A stretch of DNA of 64,000 nt, taken from contig NZ_CP036401.1 in assembly GCF_004322755.1 (NCBI RefSeq), positions 5,890,001-5,954,000 on the forward strand, in the 5' to 3' direction. Every line of letters begins with the position of its first letter. Position 1 is the stretch's first letter. Positions 30,688-40,088 of the stretch are shown here, one piece after another. Position numbers and translations under genes: made by a program. The notes below the pieces were generated by a model that saw only the letters and a list, made by a program, of their open reading frames with translations, was not told the DNA's origin and ran no database searches. Origin of the DNA: Pseudoduganella albidiflava. GTDB lineage: Bacteria; Pseudomonadota; Gammaproteobacteria; Burkholderiales; Burkholderiaceae_D.

Positions 30688-31164
30688 TCAGGAAGCAACG
30701 GCAGGTGCCGCGACATCGTCGCAGAGGGACAGCAGCGTATCGTAGGGCGGCGCCGACAACATCGCGCGCAACTGTCCGACATGGGTGGCATCAGCCAGGC
30801 TGATATAAAGCTGCGCCGGCGGGCGCCGCAAGAGACGATTCAATGTAACACGCAATACCACGTTACCGGCGCAGCATAGGCAGCCGGGGGCAATGCGGTG
30901 CACTTGCACGCCGGGCGCATCGGCAAGCGGGGAAAGCGGATCCGCCAGGCCTTCGATGATGATGGCCACCGGCGCTTCGGAACGGGCGTCGGGCGAAGAT
31001 GGAGCGCCTGGCGAGGACGGCGCGCCTGTTCTGGTTACGGGCAGGCGCGCCGCGATCGCGCTTTCACGATCGAGGGCGCGCCTGCCGGTCACCAGCGTGG
31101 CGATGACGGGAGACGGCAAATCAGACTTGCTGGTTTTTCTTGGCGAGCTTGCCCGGCTCGACAC
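30688..31164 (-). CDS. Degenerate CobW/P47K-like protein lacking a normal P-loop
   Basis: A 158-residue protein. SPVIATLVTGRRALDRES occupies the place of the CobW P-loop, but the glycine-lysine pair of the GxxxxGKS/T consensus is replaced. Further on, the CobW metal motif is intact as GCLCCAGN, followed by VVLRVTLNRLLRR. The switch and C-terminal regions of the GTPase are missing or short. It therefore looks like a shrunken relative that may bind metal but not GTP. The likely start is GTG, overlapping the response-regulator gene by 44 bases; a GTG 24 codons later is possible. Function unknown. Confidence 0.6.
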   Translation of the reverse strand: MSSRASSPRKTSKSDLPSPVIATLVTGRRALDRESAIAARLPVTRTGAPSSPGAPSSPDARSEAPVAIIIEGLADPLSPLADAPGVQVHRIAPGCLCCAGNVVLRVTLNRLLRRPPAQLYISLADATHVGQLRAMLSAPPYDTLLSLCDDVAAPAVAS

Positions 31165-31843
31165 CCAGCTGCTTCAGCTTGCGGTACAGGTGGGTGCGTT
31201 CCAGGCCGGTCTTCTCGGCCACGCGCGTCATGCTGCCGCCTTCGCGGCCCAGGTGGTGCTCGAAGTACATGCGCTCGAACGCATCGCGCGCCTCGCGCAG
31301 CGGCAAGTCGAACGACAGGCTGAACATGTGGCCTTCGCCACCGCTGCCGCGCGCCACGGCAATGCCGTGCGCGCCTTGTGGCGGCAGGGGCGGCACGCCG
31401 AAGCTGGGTGGCGCCGCTTCCTCGACGGGCGGCAAGGCGGCCGGGCGCTGCGCCATCACGGGCGCGCGCACCACTTCCTGGCCGCGCGCCAGGCCGGCCT
31501 GCACCGCCTTCAGCAGCTTTTGCATTGCAATCGGCTTTTCCAGGAAATTCAGGGCGCCGATGCGGGTGGCCTCGACCGCGGTATCGATCGTCGCGTGGCC
31601 GGACATCATGATGACGGGCATCGTCAGCAGGCCGTCGCGCTGCCATTCCTTCAGCAGCGTGACGCCGTCCGTATCCGGCATCCAGATGTCGAGCAGGACC
31701 AGGTCCGGGGCCCCGGCCGCGCGGGCCTGGCGGGCTTGCTGGGCGTTCTCCGCCAGCGTTACCGCATGCCCTTCGTCACCGAGGATTTCCGAGAGCAGCT
31801 CCCGGATACCCATTTCATCATCAACTACGAGAATGTTTGCCAT
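31121..31843 (-). CDS. ntrX: NtrX-like response regulator (receiver plus Fis helix-turn-helix)
   Basis: A 240-residue regulator. The receiver domain (residues 1-120) has the acidic pair DD at 8-9, the phosphoacceptor D52 in LLDIWMPD and the conserved lysine in EKP. A Pro/Ala-rich linker follows, then a Fis-type helix-turn-helix at the C-terminus (MTRVAEKTGLERTHLYRKL). The central AAA+ sigma-54 activator domain of true NtrX is absent, so it cannot activate sigma-54 in the classical way. It follows ntrY by 81 bases and is its likely partner. The family name is given by context. Confidence 0.85.
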   Translation of the reverse strand: MANILVVDDEMGIRELLSEILGDEGHAVTLAENAQQARQARAAGAPDLVLLDIWMPDTDGVTLLKEWQRDGLLTMPVIMMSGHATIDTAVEATRIGALNFLEKPIAMQKLLKAVQAGLARGQEVVRAPVMAQRPAALPPVEEAAPPSFGVPPLPPQGAHGIAVARGSGGEGHMFSLSFDLPLREARDAFERMYFEHHLGREGGSMTRVAEKTGLERTHLYRKLKQLGVEPGKLAKKNQQV

Positions 31844-31924
31844 CTATCCCTGCCCTTCTGTTCTTTTGCACCGGTTGCCCGGCATTGTGCTGGTCGTGAC
31901 AACGATTTTATGTGTCCTTCAATA

Positions 31925-34219
31925 TTATGCCAACTGCACCGGTGCCAACTTTAACAGCAAAATCAGTACCGAAGCGCCACAACCGTCCGGATGGTTCTGG
32001 ATGTCGATCCGCCCGCCATGCTCGTCGATGATTTTCTTGACCATGGCCAGCCCCAGTCCGGTGCCGCGCGCTTTCGACGTCACGTACGGCTCGAATGCCC
32101 GCGCCAGGATTTTCGGCGCGAAGCCGGGTCCATTGTCCGAGATCGACAGGCGCACCGCGATGCGGGTGCCACCGTCGGCGCTCTGGTAATGGATCGCCTC
32201 GGTAACCACGTCCACGCGCGGCGCGCGGCTGCCGTCGGCCACCTCGGGCAGGTCGGCCAGCGCGTCCTGGGCGTTCTGCAGCAGGTTATGGATCACCTGC
32301 CGCAACTGCGTCTCGTCGCCCATCACCATCGGCAGGTACGGCGCCAGGTGCGGCCGGATGATGTCGTTGCCGTCGCCGGCCACGTACAGGTGCAGGATTT
32401 CCTCGACCAGGTCGTTCAGGTCGAGCGGCTCGAGCTGGGCCGGCGGCGTGCGCGCATAGTCGCGGAAGTCGTCGACCATGCGCTTCATCGCCGCCACCTG
32501 GTTGACGATCGTGCCGGCGCTCTTGTTGAGCAATTCCACGTCGGCCGGGCCCAGCTTGCTTTCCAGCTTCATCTGCAGCCGTTCGGCCGACAGCTGGATC
32601 GGCGTCAGCGGATTCTTGATCTCGTGCGCCAGCCGGCGCGCCACCTCGCCCCAGGCGATCGAGCGCTGCGCCGAGATCACGTCGGTGATGTCGTCGAACA
32701 CCACGATGTAGCCGCCGCCGCCTTCCAGCGGCAGGCGCGAGCCCCGTGTCAGCAGGATCAGGTCGCTGTCGTCCGGATTGCTGGCCAGGCGCGGGATCTC
32801 GATCTGGCGCTGCCAGTGCAGCCGCTGCACATTGCGCCCGGCGGCCGACTGCGCGCTCTGGGCGGAGAACGCGGCGATCACGGCGCCGGCGAATTCATGC
32901 ATGCCATCCACGTCGGCCAGCGGCTTGCCGATCAGCGTCACGCCGGCCTTCTGCAGGATCCGCTCGACCGAGTCGTTGCAGGTCACCAGCCGGAATTCCG
33001 AATCCAGCACCATCACCCCGGCCGACATGTTGGCCAGCACCGATTCCAGGTGGGCCTTGGCGTTCTGCAGCGCGATGCGGTTGCGTTCCACGGCGCTGCG
33101 CGCCTCGGAGAGCTGGCGCGTCATCGTGTTGAAGCTCTGGGTCAGCGTGCCCAGTTCGTCGGAACTGGCCACGATCGGGCGCGGCGAGAGGTCGCCCTCC
33201 GCCACCGCGCGGGTACCTTCGGCCAGCAGCAGCAGCGGCTGCGCCAGGTCGTTGGCGATGAGGAAGGCGGCGGCGATCGCGCCGAACACGGCCAGCAGCA
33301 GCGTCAGCGTCAGCGTGTAGATGTACATGTTGCGCAAGCCGCGGCGGGCCACGTAGCGCTCCTTGTATTCGCTGTACGCGGTGCGCAGCATTTCGCCGTC
33401 GCTGGCCAGCTGCGGCGCGACGGCCTGGATGATCTGCAGGTAGCGCGGCGCGAGGCGCCCGCCGGAAGGCTGCACCGGGTCGGGCACCGGCATCAGCACG
33501 CGCAGGCGCAGCACGTTGTTGGGATCGGCCGGCGTGGCGACCGCGCGTTCGTCGCGCGCTTCGCTGCCGCCTTCGGGCACCGCGTACGGCGGCTCCTCCT
33601 GCGCCTTGGCCATCATGGCGGCGGTGGGCAGGTCGCCGGCCAGGTTGATGCGGCGTTCGCCGACGGCGGAGACGATCAGGCCGCCCTCGGCATCGACGAT
33701 GATCGCGCTCTGCGTGCGCGGATGTTCCTTGACGAAGCGTGCCAGCGCCGAGGGCGCCGCGTAGAACGGCAGCGAAGCCAGCTCCTGGGCCGCCTTGTCC
33801 GCCTCGCCCTTCAGTTCCACCAGCGATGCGTCCAGCGCCGAGCGGCCAAGGTCGAGGCCCGCCTCCAGCGCTTCCTCGACGCGCACGTTGAACCACGAAT
33901 CGATCGAATGCGACACGAACTGCACGGACACCAGGAAGATCACGAGCCCCGGCAGCACGCCGATGGCGGCGAACAGCATCACCAGCCGCGTCATCAGCCG
34001 CGAGCCGAACTTGCCGCTCTTGTAGCGTGAGTAGAGCCTGAACAGGGAGACGCCGACCAGCAGCAGCAGCGCGACGGCCACCGCCGCATTCAGGCCGAGC
34101 AGCCAGGAATAATGGCGTTCGAAGAAACCGGAACTGTCGGAAGCGGATGCCAGCAGGAACAGCAGGATGCTGCACACGGCGCCTGCCACGACAAACAGAT
34201 ACCGCAAGGCCTTGGTCAC
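31925..34219 (-). CDS. ntrY: NtrY-like sensor histidine kinase
   Basis: A 764-residue membrane kinase. Transmembrane segments lie at about 8-24, 41-61 and 82-102, with another near 300-325; a periplasmic-type sensor region lies between. HAMP (about 325-380), PAS (about 390-500), HisKA with H532 in RLAHEIKNPLTPI, and HATPase with NLLQNAQDAL and GTGLGLAMVKKI follow. The gene starts with GTG directly after the TAA of the DUF4390 gene, so the two are translationally coupled. NtrYX systems respond to nitrogen, redox or envelope signals; the signal here is unknown. Confidence 0.92.
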   Translation of the reverse strand: MTKALRYLFVVAGAVCSILLFLLASASDSSGFFERHYSWLLGLNAAVAVALLLLVGVSLFRLYSRYKSGKFGSRLMTRLVMLFAAIGVLPGLVIFLVSVQFVSHSIDSWFNVRVEEALEAGLDLGRSALDASLVELKGEADKAAQELASLPFYAAPSALARFVKEHPRTQSAIIVDAEGGLIVSAVGERRINLAGDLPTAAMMAKAQEEPPYAVPEGGSEARDERAVATPADPNNVLRLRVLMPVPDPVQPSGGRLAPRYLQIIQAVAPQLASDGEMLRTAYSEYKERYVARRGLRNMYIYTLTLTLLLAVFGAIAAAFLIANDLAQPLLLLAEGTRAVAEGDLSPRPIVASSDELGTLTQSFNTMTRQLSEARSAVERNRIALQNAKAHLESVLANMSAGVMVLDSEFRLVTCNDSVERILQKAGVTLIGKPLADVDGMHEFAGAVIAAFSAQSAQSAAGRNVQRLHWQRQIEIPRLASNPDDSDLILLTRGSRLPLEGGGGYIVVFDDITDVISAQRSIAWGEVARRLAHEIKNPLTPIQLSAERLQMKLESKLGPADVELLNKSAGTIVNQVAAMKRMVDDFRDYARTPPAQLEPLDLNDLVEEILHLYVAGDGNDIIRPHLAPYLPMVMGDETQLRQVIHNLLQNAQDALADLPEVADGSRAPRVDVVTEAIHYQSADGGTRIAVRLSISDNGPGFAPKILARAFEPYVTSKARGTGLGLAMVKKIIDEHGGRIDIQNHPDGCGASVLILLLKLAPVQLA

Positions 34220-34795
34220 TTACTCCGCCCTGTACTGGAAGGTTCGTTTTTGCGAAGCCAGGTTCCAGTCGCGGTTGTTGAAGGCGTTGACCTGGATCGG
34301 CTTGGGCAGGTAGTCGCGGTCCATGCCCATGCTGAGGGTGACGTTGTAGATTTCGCCCACCTTCAGCGCGCCGCGCGGCGCCACTACCCAGCGCGTGGGC
34401 CGGCGGATGAAGAACAGCGCATCTTCCAGCGAATCGAAATTCTGCCGCACGCTGCCCTCGATGCGCACGTGGTACTGGCGTGTCAGCACGTCGTACCACA
34501 GCTTGTGGGTGCGCCTGGCGGTGACGGCCTTCTCGTCGAACCAGTACCAGCGCGGCCGCGTGAACGTGATCTGCGTGGCGAAGTTCAGCGCCACCCCGTA
34601 TTGCAGCGCGTCTTCGAGGCCGTGGTTCAGGTCGAACGAATACGCGGCGGACAGGCGGTAGCCCTCTTCCGCCGCTTCGATATAGGCCCGGGTGATTTCG
34701 ACGCTTCCTTCGGCGGCACGGGCGGCCTGCGGCAGGGCGCAGGCCAGCATCAGCAGCATTTGCCAGCAGAGGAATCGAACGAATCGGGGGATCAC
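34220..34795 (-). CDS. DUF4390 domain exported protein
   Basis: A 191-residue protein with a likely signal peptide (FLCWQMLLMLACALPQAARA). The mature part is beta-rich with FDLNHGLEDALQYGV and RIEGSVRQNFDSLEDAL, typical of DUF4390, a family nearly always found between rsmB and ntrY in betaproteobacteria. The start at GTG 34795 leaves a short basic N-terminus before the hydrophobic core; a GTG 24 codons upstream would lengthen it. No strong ribosome binding site decides between them. The mature protein probably acts in the periplasm, perhaps with NtrY. Confidence 0.75.
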   Translation of the reverse strand: MIPRFVRFLCWQMLLMLACALPQAARAAEGSVEITRAYIEAAEEGYRLSAAYSFDLNHGLEDALQYGVALNFATQITFTRPRWYWFDEKAVTARRTHKLWYDVLTRQYHVRIEGSVRQNFDSLEDALFFIRRPTRWVVAPRGALKVGEIYNVTLSMGMDRDYLPKPIQVNAFNNRDWNLASQKRTFQYRAE

Positions 34796-34914
34796 TTGCG
34801 CTTGTATGTGGTTAGGGCCGAAAACAGGAGCCAGGAACTTGACGCAGCGGTGATGCAGCAAATGCACCCCGCTGGCTGGCCGGAATTGCTACGCATTCCC
34901 TGAAGTCATGCTGG

Positions 34915-34956
34915 TGCGGATTCATTTGTGCGGATTCATCTGTGCGGATTCATGTC
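34915..34956. repeat. 14-bp tandem repeat, three copies
   Basis: Units at 34915, 34929 and 34943 all start TGCGGATTCAT and differ in the last three bases. They lie ten bases beyond the rsmB stop codon (34966), between rsmB and the DUF4390 gene. Confidence 0.8.
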
Positions 34957-34965
34957 TCCGCAACG

Positions 34966-36717
34966 TCATGCATCCTTCACATCCGTCGCATCCTTCTGGA
35001 ACAACGCGTAAAACAGTCCATCGTGATCCTGTTCGGCCCCGCCCGCGGGCAGTAGCTGACCGGGCGCATCGAGTCGCGTGGCGCGATTGCGCACCGCGAA
35101 AGCGGCCGCCTGCGCCTCGGATTCCTGCGGCCACAACGAACATGTCACGAACAGCAATTTACCATTGGGCCGCAGCATCTGCCAAAGATTGTCGAGAATT
35201 TGCGCGGAAAGTGTTGCAAGTTGGAGCGTATCGCCCTTGCGGCGCAGCCAGCGGATATCGGGGTGGCGGCGCACGATGCCGGACGCCGTGCACGGCACGT
35301 CGGCCAGGATGCGGTCGAACGGTTCGCCGTCCCACCAGTCGCGGCCCTGCGCCCCGGCCGCCAGCAGCGTGGCCGACAGCTCGAGGCGGTCGAGGTTTTC
35401 CCGCACGCGGGCCAGGCGCTGCGGGTCGACGTCCAGCGCGGTGACATCGGCGTCGGCCAGTTCGAGGATGTGCCCCGTCTTGCCGCCCGGGGCGGCGCAG
35501 GCGTCCAGCACGCGCATGCCGTCCTGGACATCAAGCAGGTTCGCGGCAAGCTGGGCTGCCGCATCCTGCACCGACACGAGGCCGCTGTCGAAGCCCGGCA
35601 CCAGGTGCACGCCCACCGGCTTGTCCAGCCGCACCGCGGAAGGGCCGATGCGGCGCGCGCCGATGCCGGACTGCGCGAGTAACTCCAGGTAAGCCTCGAC
35701 GGTGCCCTTGCGGGTATTCACGCGCAGCGTCAGCGGCGGCGCCACGTTGCCCGCCGCGAGCACCTGCTCCCAGTCCTGCGGATAGGCGGTGATGGCCGCG
35801 TCGATCCACCATTGCGGGTAGTTCCAGCGCGCCAGCGGCTGTTGCAGCACGTCGGCCAGCAGCGTGTCGCGTTCGCGCAGGAAGCGGCGCAGCAGCGCGT
35901 TGACCATGCCTTTCGCGCGCACCGTATCCGGGTGCGCGCCGGCCGCGGTGACGGCCTGGTCGACGACGGTGAAGGCTTCGTACGGCGCCGGGCCATCCTC
36001 GCCCGCGCCCATCAGCGGCAGCGCGGCGGCCAGCAGCGCGCCCACCAGCGGATCGGGGGCCTTCGGCGCCATCGCGGCCACCAGCGCTTCGCTGCGGCCC
36101 AGCTGGCGCATGGCGCGGTAAGCCACGTCCTGGATCGCGCCGCGCGCCTGGGGCGTGATGGCGGGATTGGCGAACGCGCCGGCCAGCGCCTGCGGCAGCG
36201 CCATGCCGGCGCGCACCTGGACCACGGCGGTGGCCGCGCCCAGCAGGGCGAAAGCCAGCGAATCGGACTTCAGCTCGGCCTGGAAATCGGTCTGCAGCCG
36301 CGGCTTCAGGTCGCGATGATGGCTGGCGCGCGGGCCCGGCGGCGCCTCGGCGCGGGCGCGGGCCGGTGCATGGCCGCGTTGCTCATCCCTGCCCTGCTCG
36401 TCCGCACGGGCTGCCGCCTGGCGCGCCCCGCCCTTGGGCCGGGTGGCTTCCCACGGGCTGGCCGCGGGCCGCTGCGGAGCCGCAGGCGCGGCCGGCGCGG
36501 TGGGCGCGGCAGGCGCGGCAGCAGGGCCGGTTCGCTTCACGGCATCCGGCTTGCCGGCCTGGCGGGCGGCCGGATTCCCGGCGGCAGGCTTCCCGGCGGG
36601 TTTGCCGGCCGGCCGGGCCGCCCCGGTGGTGTTGGCGGCAGCCGGCTTGCGGGCAGCGGGCTTTTTCGTGGCCGGGGCTGGCTTGCTCTTCAGCGACAGC
36701 GTCGGGCGCTTGTTCAT
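34966..36717 (-). CDS. rsmB: 16S rRNA m5C967 methyltransferase RsmB
   Basis: A 583-residue enzyme that methylates C967 of 16S rRNA. The N-terminal ~135 residues are a Lys/Ala/Pro-rich low-complexity extension absent from the E. coli enzyme. A NusB-like RNA-binding domain follows (about 150-290). The methyltransferase has the AdoMet motif DACAAPGGKTGHILE, the DVPCTASG motif and the catalytic cysteine in VTCSLWPQE. The start is MNKRPTLSLKS; an in-frame ATG 22 codons upstream is less likely. It is the first gene of a run with DUF4390, ntrY and ntrX, and it is divergent from argS. Confidence 0.93.
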   Translation of the reverse strand: MNKRPTLSLKSKPAPATKKPAARKPAAANTTGAARPAGKPAGKPAAGNPAARQAGKPDAVKRTGPAAAPAAPTAPAAPAAPQRPAASPWEATRPKGGARQAAARADEQGRDEQRGHAPARARAEAPPGPRASHHRDLKPRLQTDFQAELKSDSLAFALLGAATAVVQVRAGMALPQALAGAFANPAITPQARGAIQDVAYRAMRQLGRSEALVAAMAPKAPDPLVGALLAAALPLMGAGEDGPAPYEAFTVVDQAVTAAGAHPDTVRAKGMVNALLRRFLRERDTLLADVLQQPLARWNYPQWWIDAAITAYPQDWEQVLAAGNVAPPLTLRVNTRKGTVEAYLELLAQSGIGARRIGPSAVRLDKPVGVHLVPGFDSGLVSVQDAAAQLAANLLDVQDGMRVLDACAAPGGKTGHILELADADVTALDVDPQRLARVRENLDRLELSATLLAAGAQGRDWWDGEPFDRILADVPCTASGIVRRHPDIRWLRRKGDTLQLATLSAQILDNLWQMLRPNGKLLFVTCSLWPQESEAQAAAFAVRNRATRLDAPGQLLPAGGAEQDHDGLFYALFQKDATDVKDA

Positions 36718-36781
36718 CGTGTTCTTTCGTGGTGCTCTGTCAAGGGCAGGATTGTAGCAGTGCGGCACGGGCCGGCGCGCC

Positions 36782-36867
36782 ACTTGCCCGCCTCTTGCCC
36801 GCCTCCTGCCCGCCTCTTGCCCAGCTCTTGCCCAGCTCTTGCCCCGCTCTTGCCCCGCTCTTGCTCA
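36782..36867. repeat. 11-bp tandem repeat in the rsmB/argS divergent promoter region
   Basis: About eight head-to-tail 11-base units of the form CTCTTGCCCNN fill this stretch; the last two bases of the unit change in steps (GC, then AG, then CG). Eleven bases is close to one helical turn, so any bound protein would sit on one face of the DNA. The array is 65 bases from the rsmB start and 105 bases from the argS start. Confidence 0.9.
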
Positions 36868-36972
36868 ATTATCAAACGGGAACGCAAACCGGTATAATGT
36901 CCGATCTCCGAGACGCGTTTTGCGCGTTTTTTACACCGTTTTACTTCCGTCCAGATCCGACCGAATCCGCCC

Positions 36973-38685
36973 ATGCTCGCCCAACAAAAACAACAGATCG
37001 CCGCCCTGTTCCAGGCCGCCCTCGCCCCGCTCCTGGAAGGCACTTCCGTGACCGCCAACGTGGTGCTCGAGCGCCCGCGCGACCCGGCGCATGGCGACGT
37101 TGCCTGCAATATCGCCATGCAGCTGGCGAAGCAGCTGAAAATGAACCCGCGCGAACTGGCCACGAAGATCGTCGGCGCGCTGCTGGAAAACCCCGAAGGC
37201 AAGGGGCTGGTCGCCTCGGCCGACATCGCCGGCCCCGGCTTCATCAACCTGCGCGTGGCGGACGCCGCCAAGCAGGCCGTCGTCGGGACCGTGCTCGCGC
37301 AGGGCCCGGCATATGGCCGCGGCGAAGCCGGCACCGGCAAGCAGGTGATCATCGAGTTCGTGTCGGCCAACCCGACCGGCCCGCTGCACGTGGGCCATGG
37401 CCGACAGGCGGCGCTGGGCGACGCGCTGTCGTCGCTGTTCGAGGCGCAGGGCTTCGGCGTGACCCGCGAGTTCTACTACAACGATGCCGGCGTGCAGATC
37501 CACACGCTGGCCACCTCGGTGCAGGCGCGCGCCCGCGGCTTCAAGCCGGGCGACGCCGAGTGGCCCGAATCGGCCTATAACGGCGACTACATCGCCGACA
37601 TCGCCGCCGACTTCCTGCTGAAGAAAACCGTGTCGGCCAGCGATGGCGCGCCCGTCACCGGCTCCGGCGACGTGGAAGACCTGGAATCGATCCGCGCGTT
37701 CGCCGTCACGTACCTGCGCAACGAGCAGGACATCGACCTGCAGGCGTTCGGCGTCAAGTTCGACAACTATTACCTGGAATCGTCGCTGTACAAGGACGGC
37801 AAGGTGGAAGCGGCCGTGGGCGCGCTGGTGGCCAACGGCCACACGTACGAGGATGGCGGCGCGCTGTGGCTGCGCACCACCGACTACGGCGACGACAAGG
37901 ACCGCGTGATGCGCAAGACCGACGGCACCTTCACGTATTTCGTGCCGGACGTGGCCTACCACATCGTCAAGTTCCAGCGCGGCTTCACGCAGGCGATCAA
38001 CGTGCAGGGTTCCGACCACCACGGCACGATTGCCCGGGTGCGCGCCGGCCTGCAGGCGGTGGGCATGGGCATCCCGCAAGGCTACCCCGACTACGTGCTG
38101 CACAAGATGGTCACCGTGATGAAGGATGGCGCCGAGGTGAAGATCTCCAAGCGCGCCGGCTCCTACGTGACCGTGCGCGACCTGATCGAATGGTCCGGCG
38201 GTGGCGACATCGCGCGCGGCCGCGACGCCGTGCGCTTCTTCCTCATCTCGCGCAAGGCCGACACGGAATTCGTCTTCGATGTCGACGTGGCGCTGAAGAC
38301 TTCCGATGAAAACCCGGTCTACTACGTGCAGTACGCGCACGCGCGCATCTGCTCCGCGCTGGCCAACTGGGGCGGCGACGAAGCGCAGCTGGCCGGCGTC
38401 GACCTGTCGCTGCTGACCGCGCCGCACGAAGCCAGCCTGCTGGCCAAGCTGGCGGAATATCCGGAAATGCTGCAGCGCGCCCAGGCCGAGCTGGGCCCGC
38501 ACCAGGTCGCGTTTTACCTGCGCGAGCTGGCCGGCGAGCTGCACAGCTATTACTTCGCCCACAAATGGCTGCTCGACGACGACGAGGCATTGAAGCTGGC
38601 CCGCCTGGCACTGGCGGTCGCCACCCGCCAGGTTCTGCGCAACGGCCTGGCCCTGATCGGCGTTTCCGCGCCGGAGAAAATGTAA
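36973..38685 (+). CDS. argS: Arginyl-tRNA synthetase
   Basis: A 570-residue class I synthetase. The N-terminal Add-1 domain recognises the tRNA D-loop. The HIGH motif appears as HVGHGR (in [12 protein letters not shown]) and the KMSK-type loop as KISKRAGSY. The anticodon-binding domain (DALR type) occupies the last ~120 residues, including [12 protein letters not shown]. Length is normal. It heads a plus-strand run of SPOR protein, dsbA, SDR, birA, coaX and a second SPOR protein. Confidence 0.97.
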   Translation: MLAQQKQQIAALFQAALAPLLEGTSVTANVVLERPRDPAHGDVACNIAMQLAKQLKMNPRELATKIVGALLENPEGKGLVASADIAGPGFINLRVADAAKQAVVGTVLAQGPAYGRGEAGTGKQVIIEFVSANPTGPLHVGHGRQAALGDALSSLFEAQGFGVTREFYYNDAGVQIHTLATSVQARARGFKPGDAEWPESAYNGDYIADIAADFLLKKTVSASDGAPVTGSGDVEDLESIRAFAVTYLRNEQDIDLQAFGVKFDNYYLESSLYKDGKVEAAVGALVANGHTYEDGGALWLRTTDYGDDKDRVMRKTDGTFTYFVPDVAYHIVKFQRGFTQAINVQGSDHHGTIARVRAGLQAVGMGIPQGYPDYVLHKMVTVMKDGAEVKISKRAGSYVTVRDLIEWSGGGDIARGRDAVRFFLISRKADTEFVFDVDVALKTSDENPVYYVQYAHARICSALANWGGDEAQLAGVDLSLLTAPHEASLLAKLAEYPEMLQRAQAELGPHQVAFYLRELAGELHSYYFAHKWLLDDDEALKLARLALAVATRQVLRNGLALIGVSAPEKM

Positions 38686-38711
38686 CCGGACCTGAAAGGA
38701 CCTTCCGTACA

Positions 38712-39395
38712 ATGAGTTTCCGCTCTTCCCCCCGGCTGCGCCTGCGCCAGCAGGGCAGCACGCTGGTCGGCATCATCATCGGCCTGGTCATCGGCCTGGT
38801 CATCGCGGTGATCGTGGCGCTGATGATCACCAAGGGGCAGTCCCCGTTCACCGAGCGCACGGCGCGCGCCAGCAAGCCGGCCGAATCGTCCGGCCAGATC
38901 GCCGATCCGAACAAGCCGATGTACGGCAACCGCGAAGCGGCGCGCAGCGCCAACCGCGACTTCGAGCGCGAGCAGAAGCCGCCGGCGCAGGAAGCGCAGC
39001 AGCCGGCACCCGCGGCCGATCCGCTGCAGGCCGTGGTGGACCGGATCCAGAACGGCGCGGAACCGAAGGCCGCCAACCCGGCCGCACCGGTGCCGCCGAA
39101 CACGGCCGCGCCGCCGACCCAGTCGGCCGCCCCGGCCCCCTCCCCGGCGGGCGAGGACAAGTGGGTGTACTACCTGCAGGCCGGCGCCTACCGCGAAACG
39201 GCCGATGCCGAGGCGGTGCGCGCCAAGCTGGCCCTGCTGGGCTTCGAGGCGTCCGTCACGGACCGCACCACCGATTCCGGCGTGCTGCACCGTGTGCGCG
39301 TGGGCCCGTTCTCGCAGGTCGAGGCGATGAACAAGGTGCGCAGCAAGCTGTCCGAGAACGGCGTCGATGTCGCCGTGGTCCGCAACCAGAGATAA
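38712..39395 (+). CDS. SPOR domain protein, FtsN-like
   Basis: A 227-residue bitopic membrane protein. It has a basic cytoplasmic N-terminus, one transmembrane helix (VGIIIGLVIGLVIAVIVALM), a Pro/Ala-rich periplasmic linker of about 100 residues and a C-terminal SPOR domain (WVYYLQAGAYRETADAEA to the end). SPOR domains bind denuded septal peptidoglycan. The architecture matches FtsN, the late division protein that activates septal wall synthesis. It lies 26 bases after argS and 9 bases before dsbA, an arrangement common in betaproteobacteria. Confidence 0.88.
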   Translation: MSFRSSPRLRLRQQGSTLVGIIIGLVIGLVIAVIVALMITKGQSPFTERTARASKPAESSGQIADPNKPMYGNREAARSANRDFEREQKPPAQEAQQPAPAADPLQAVVDRIQNGAEPKAANPAAPVPPNTAAPPTQSAAPAPSPAGEDKWVYYLQAGAYRETADAEAVRAKLALLGFEASVTDRTTDSGVLHRVRVGPFSQVEAMNKVRSKLSENGVDVAVVRNQR

Positions 39396-39404
39396 GGAAT
39401 TCCC

Positions 39405-40088
39405 ATGCGCTTGATGAAGCAGATTCGCTCCGCCATCGTGCTGGCCGCGGTCGGCGTCACGTTTGCCGCCGGCGTGGCCGCATCGCCCGCCGCGCCGAAG
39501 GAAGGCGCCGAGTACACGGCCTTGCCGACGCCGCAGCCGACCGACACCGGCAAGAAGGTGGAAGTGATCGAGTTCTTCGCCTACTGGTGCCCGCACTGCC
39601 AGACCTTCGATCCGATCCTGTCGGCCTGGGTGAAGAAACAGGGCGACAACATCGTCTTCAAGCGCGTGCACGTGCCCTACAACGACCGGCTGGCGCCGCA
39701 GCAGAAGCTGTACTACGCGCTCGAATCGCTCGGCCTGGCCGACGCGCTGCAGTCGAAGGTACTGGCCGCGCTGCGTGGCGGCAGCCACAGCTTCACCCGC
39801 GACGAGGAAGTATTCGACTGGGTCGCGCAGAACGGTGTCGACAAGCAGAAATTCATCGACACCTACCGCTCGTTCGGGGTGGCCGGCAAGGTGCGCCGCT
39901 CGTCCGCGCTGATGGAAAGCTACAAGGTCGAGTACTGGCCGCTGCTGGTCGTCGACGGCCGCTGGCAGGCTTCGCCGAGCCTGACGGGCAAGGCCAACGA
40001 CAACCTCGCCACCGAGGCCGCGCAGCAGCAGGCCACCACGCAGGTGCTCGACTTCCTGGTCGCGAAGGCAAAGGCCGAGAAGAAGTAA
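39405..40088 (+). CDS. dsbA: Thiol:disulfide interchange protein DsbA
   Basis: A 227-residue periplasmic oxidoreductase that introduces disulfide bonds into exported proteins. The signal peptide ends near GVAASPAAP. The active site is C62-P-H-C65 in AYWCPHCQTF and the cis-proline loop is YWPLLVV. Residues between hold the helical insertion of the DsbA fold. The ATG of the next gene overlaps its stop codon by one base (TAATG). DsbB is not in this window. Confidence 0.94.
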   Translation: MRLMKQIRSAIVLAAVGVTFAAGVAASPAAPKEGAEYTALPTPQPTDTGKKVEVIEFFAYWCPHCQTFDPILSAWVKKQGDNIVFKRVHVPYNDRLAPQQKLYYALESLGLADALQSKVLAALRGGSHSFTRDEEVFDWVAQNGVDKQKFIDTYRSFGVAGKVRRSSALMESYKVEYWPLLVVDGRWQASPSLTGKANDNLATEAAQQQATTQVLDFLVAKAKAEKK

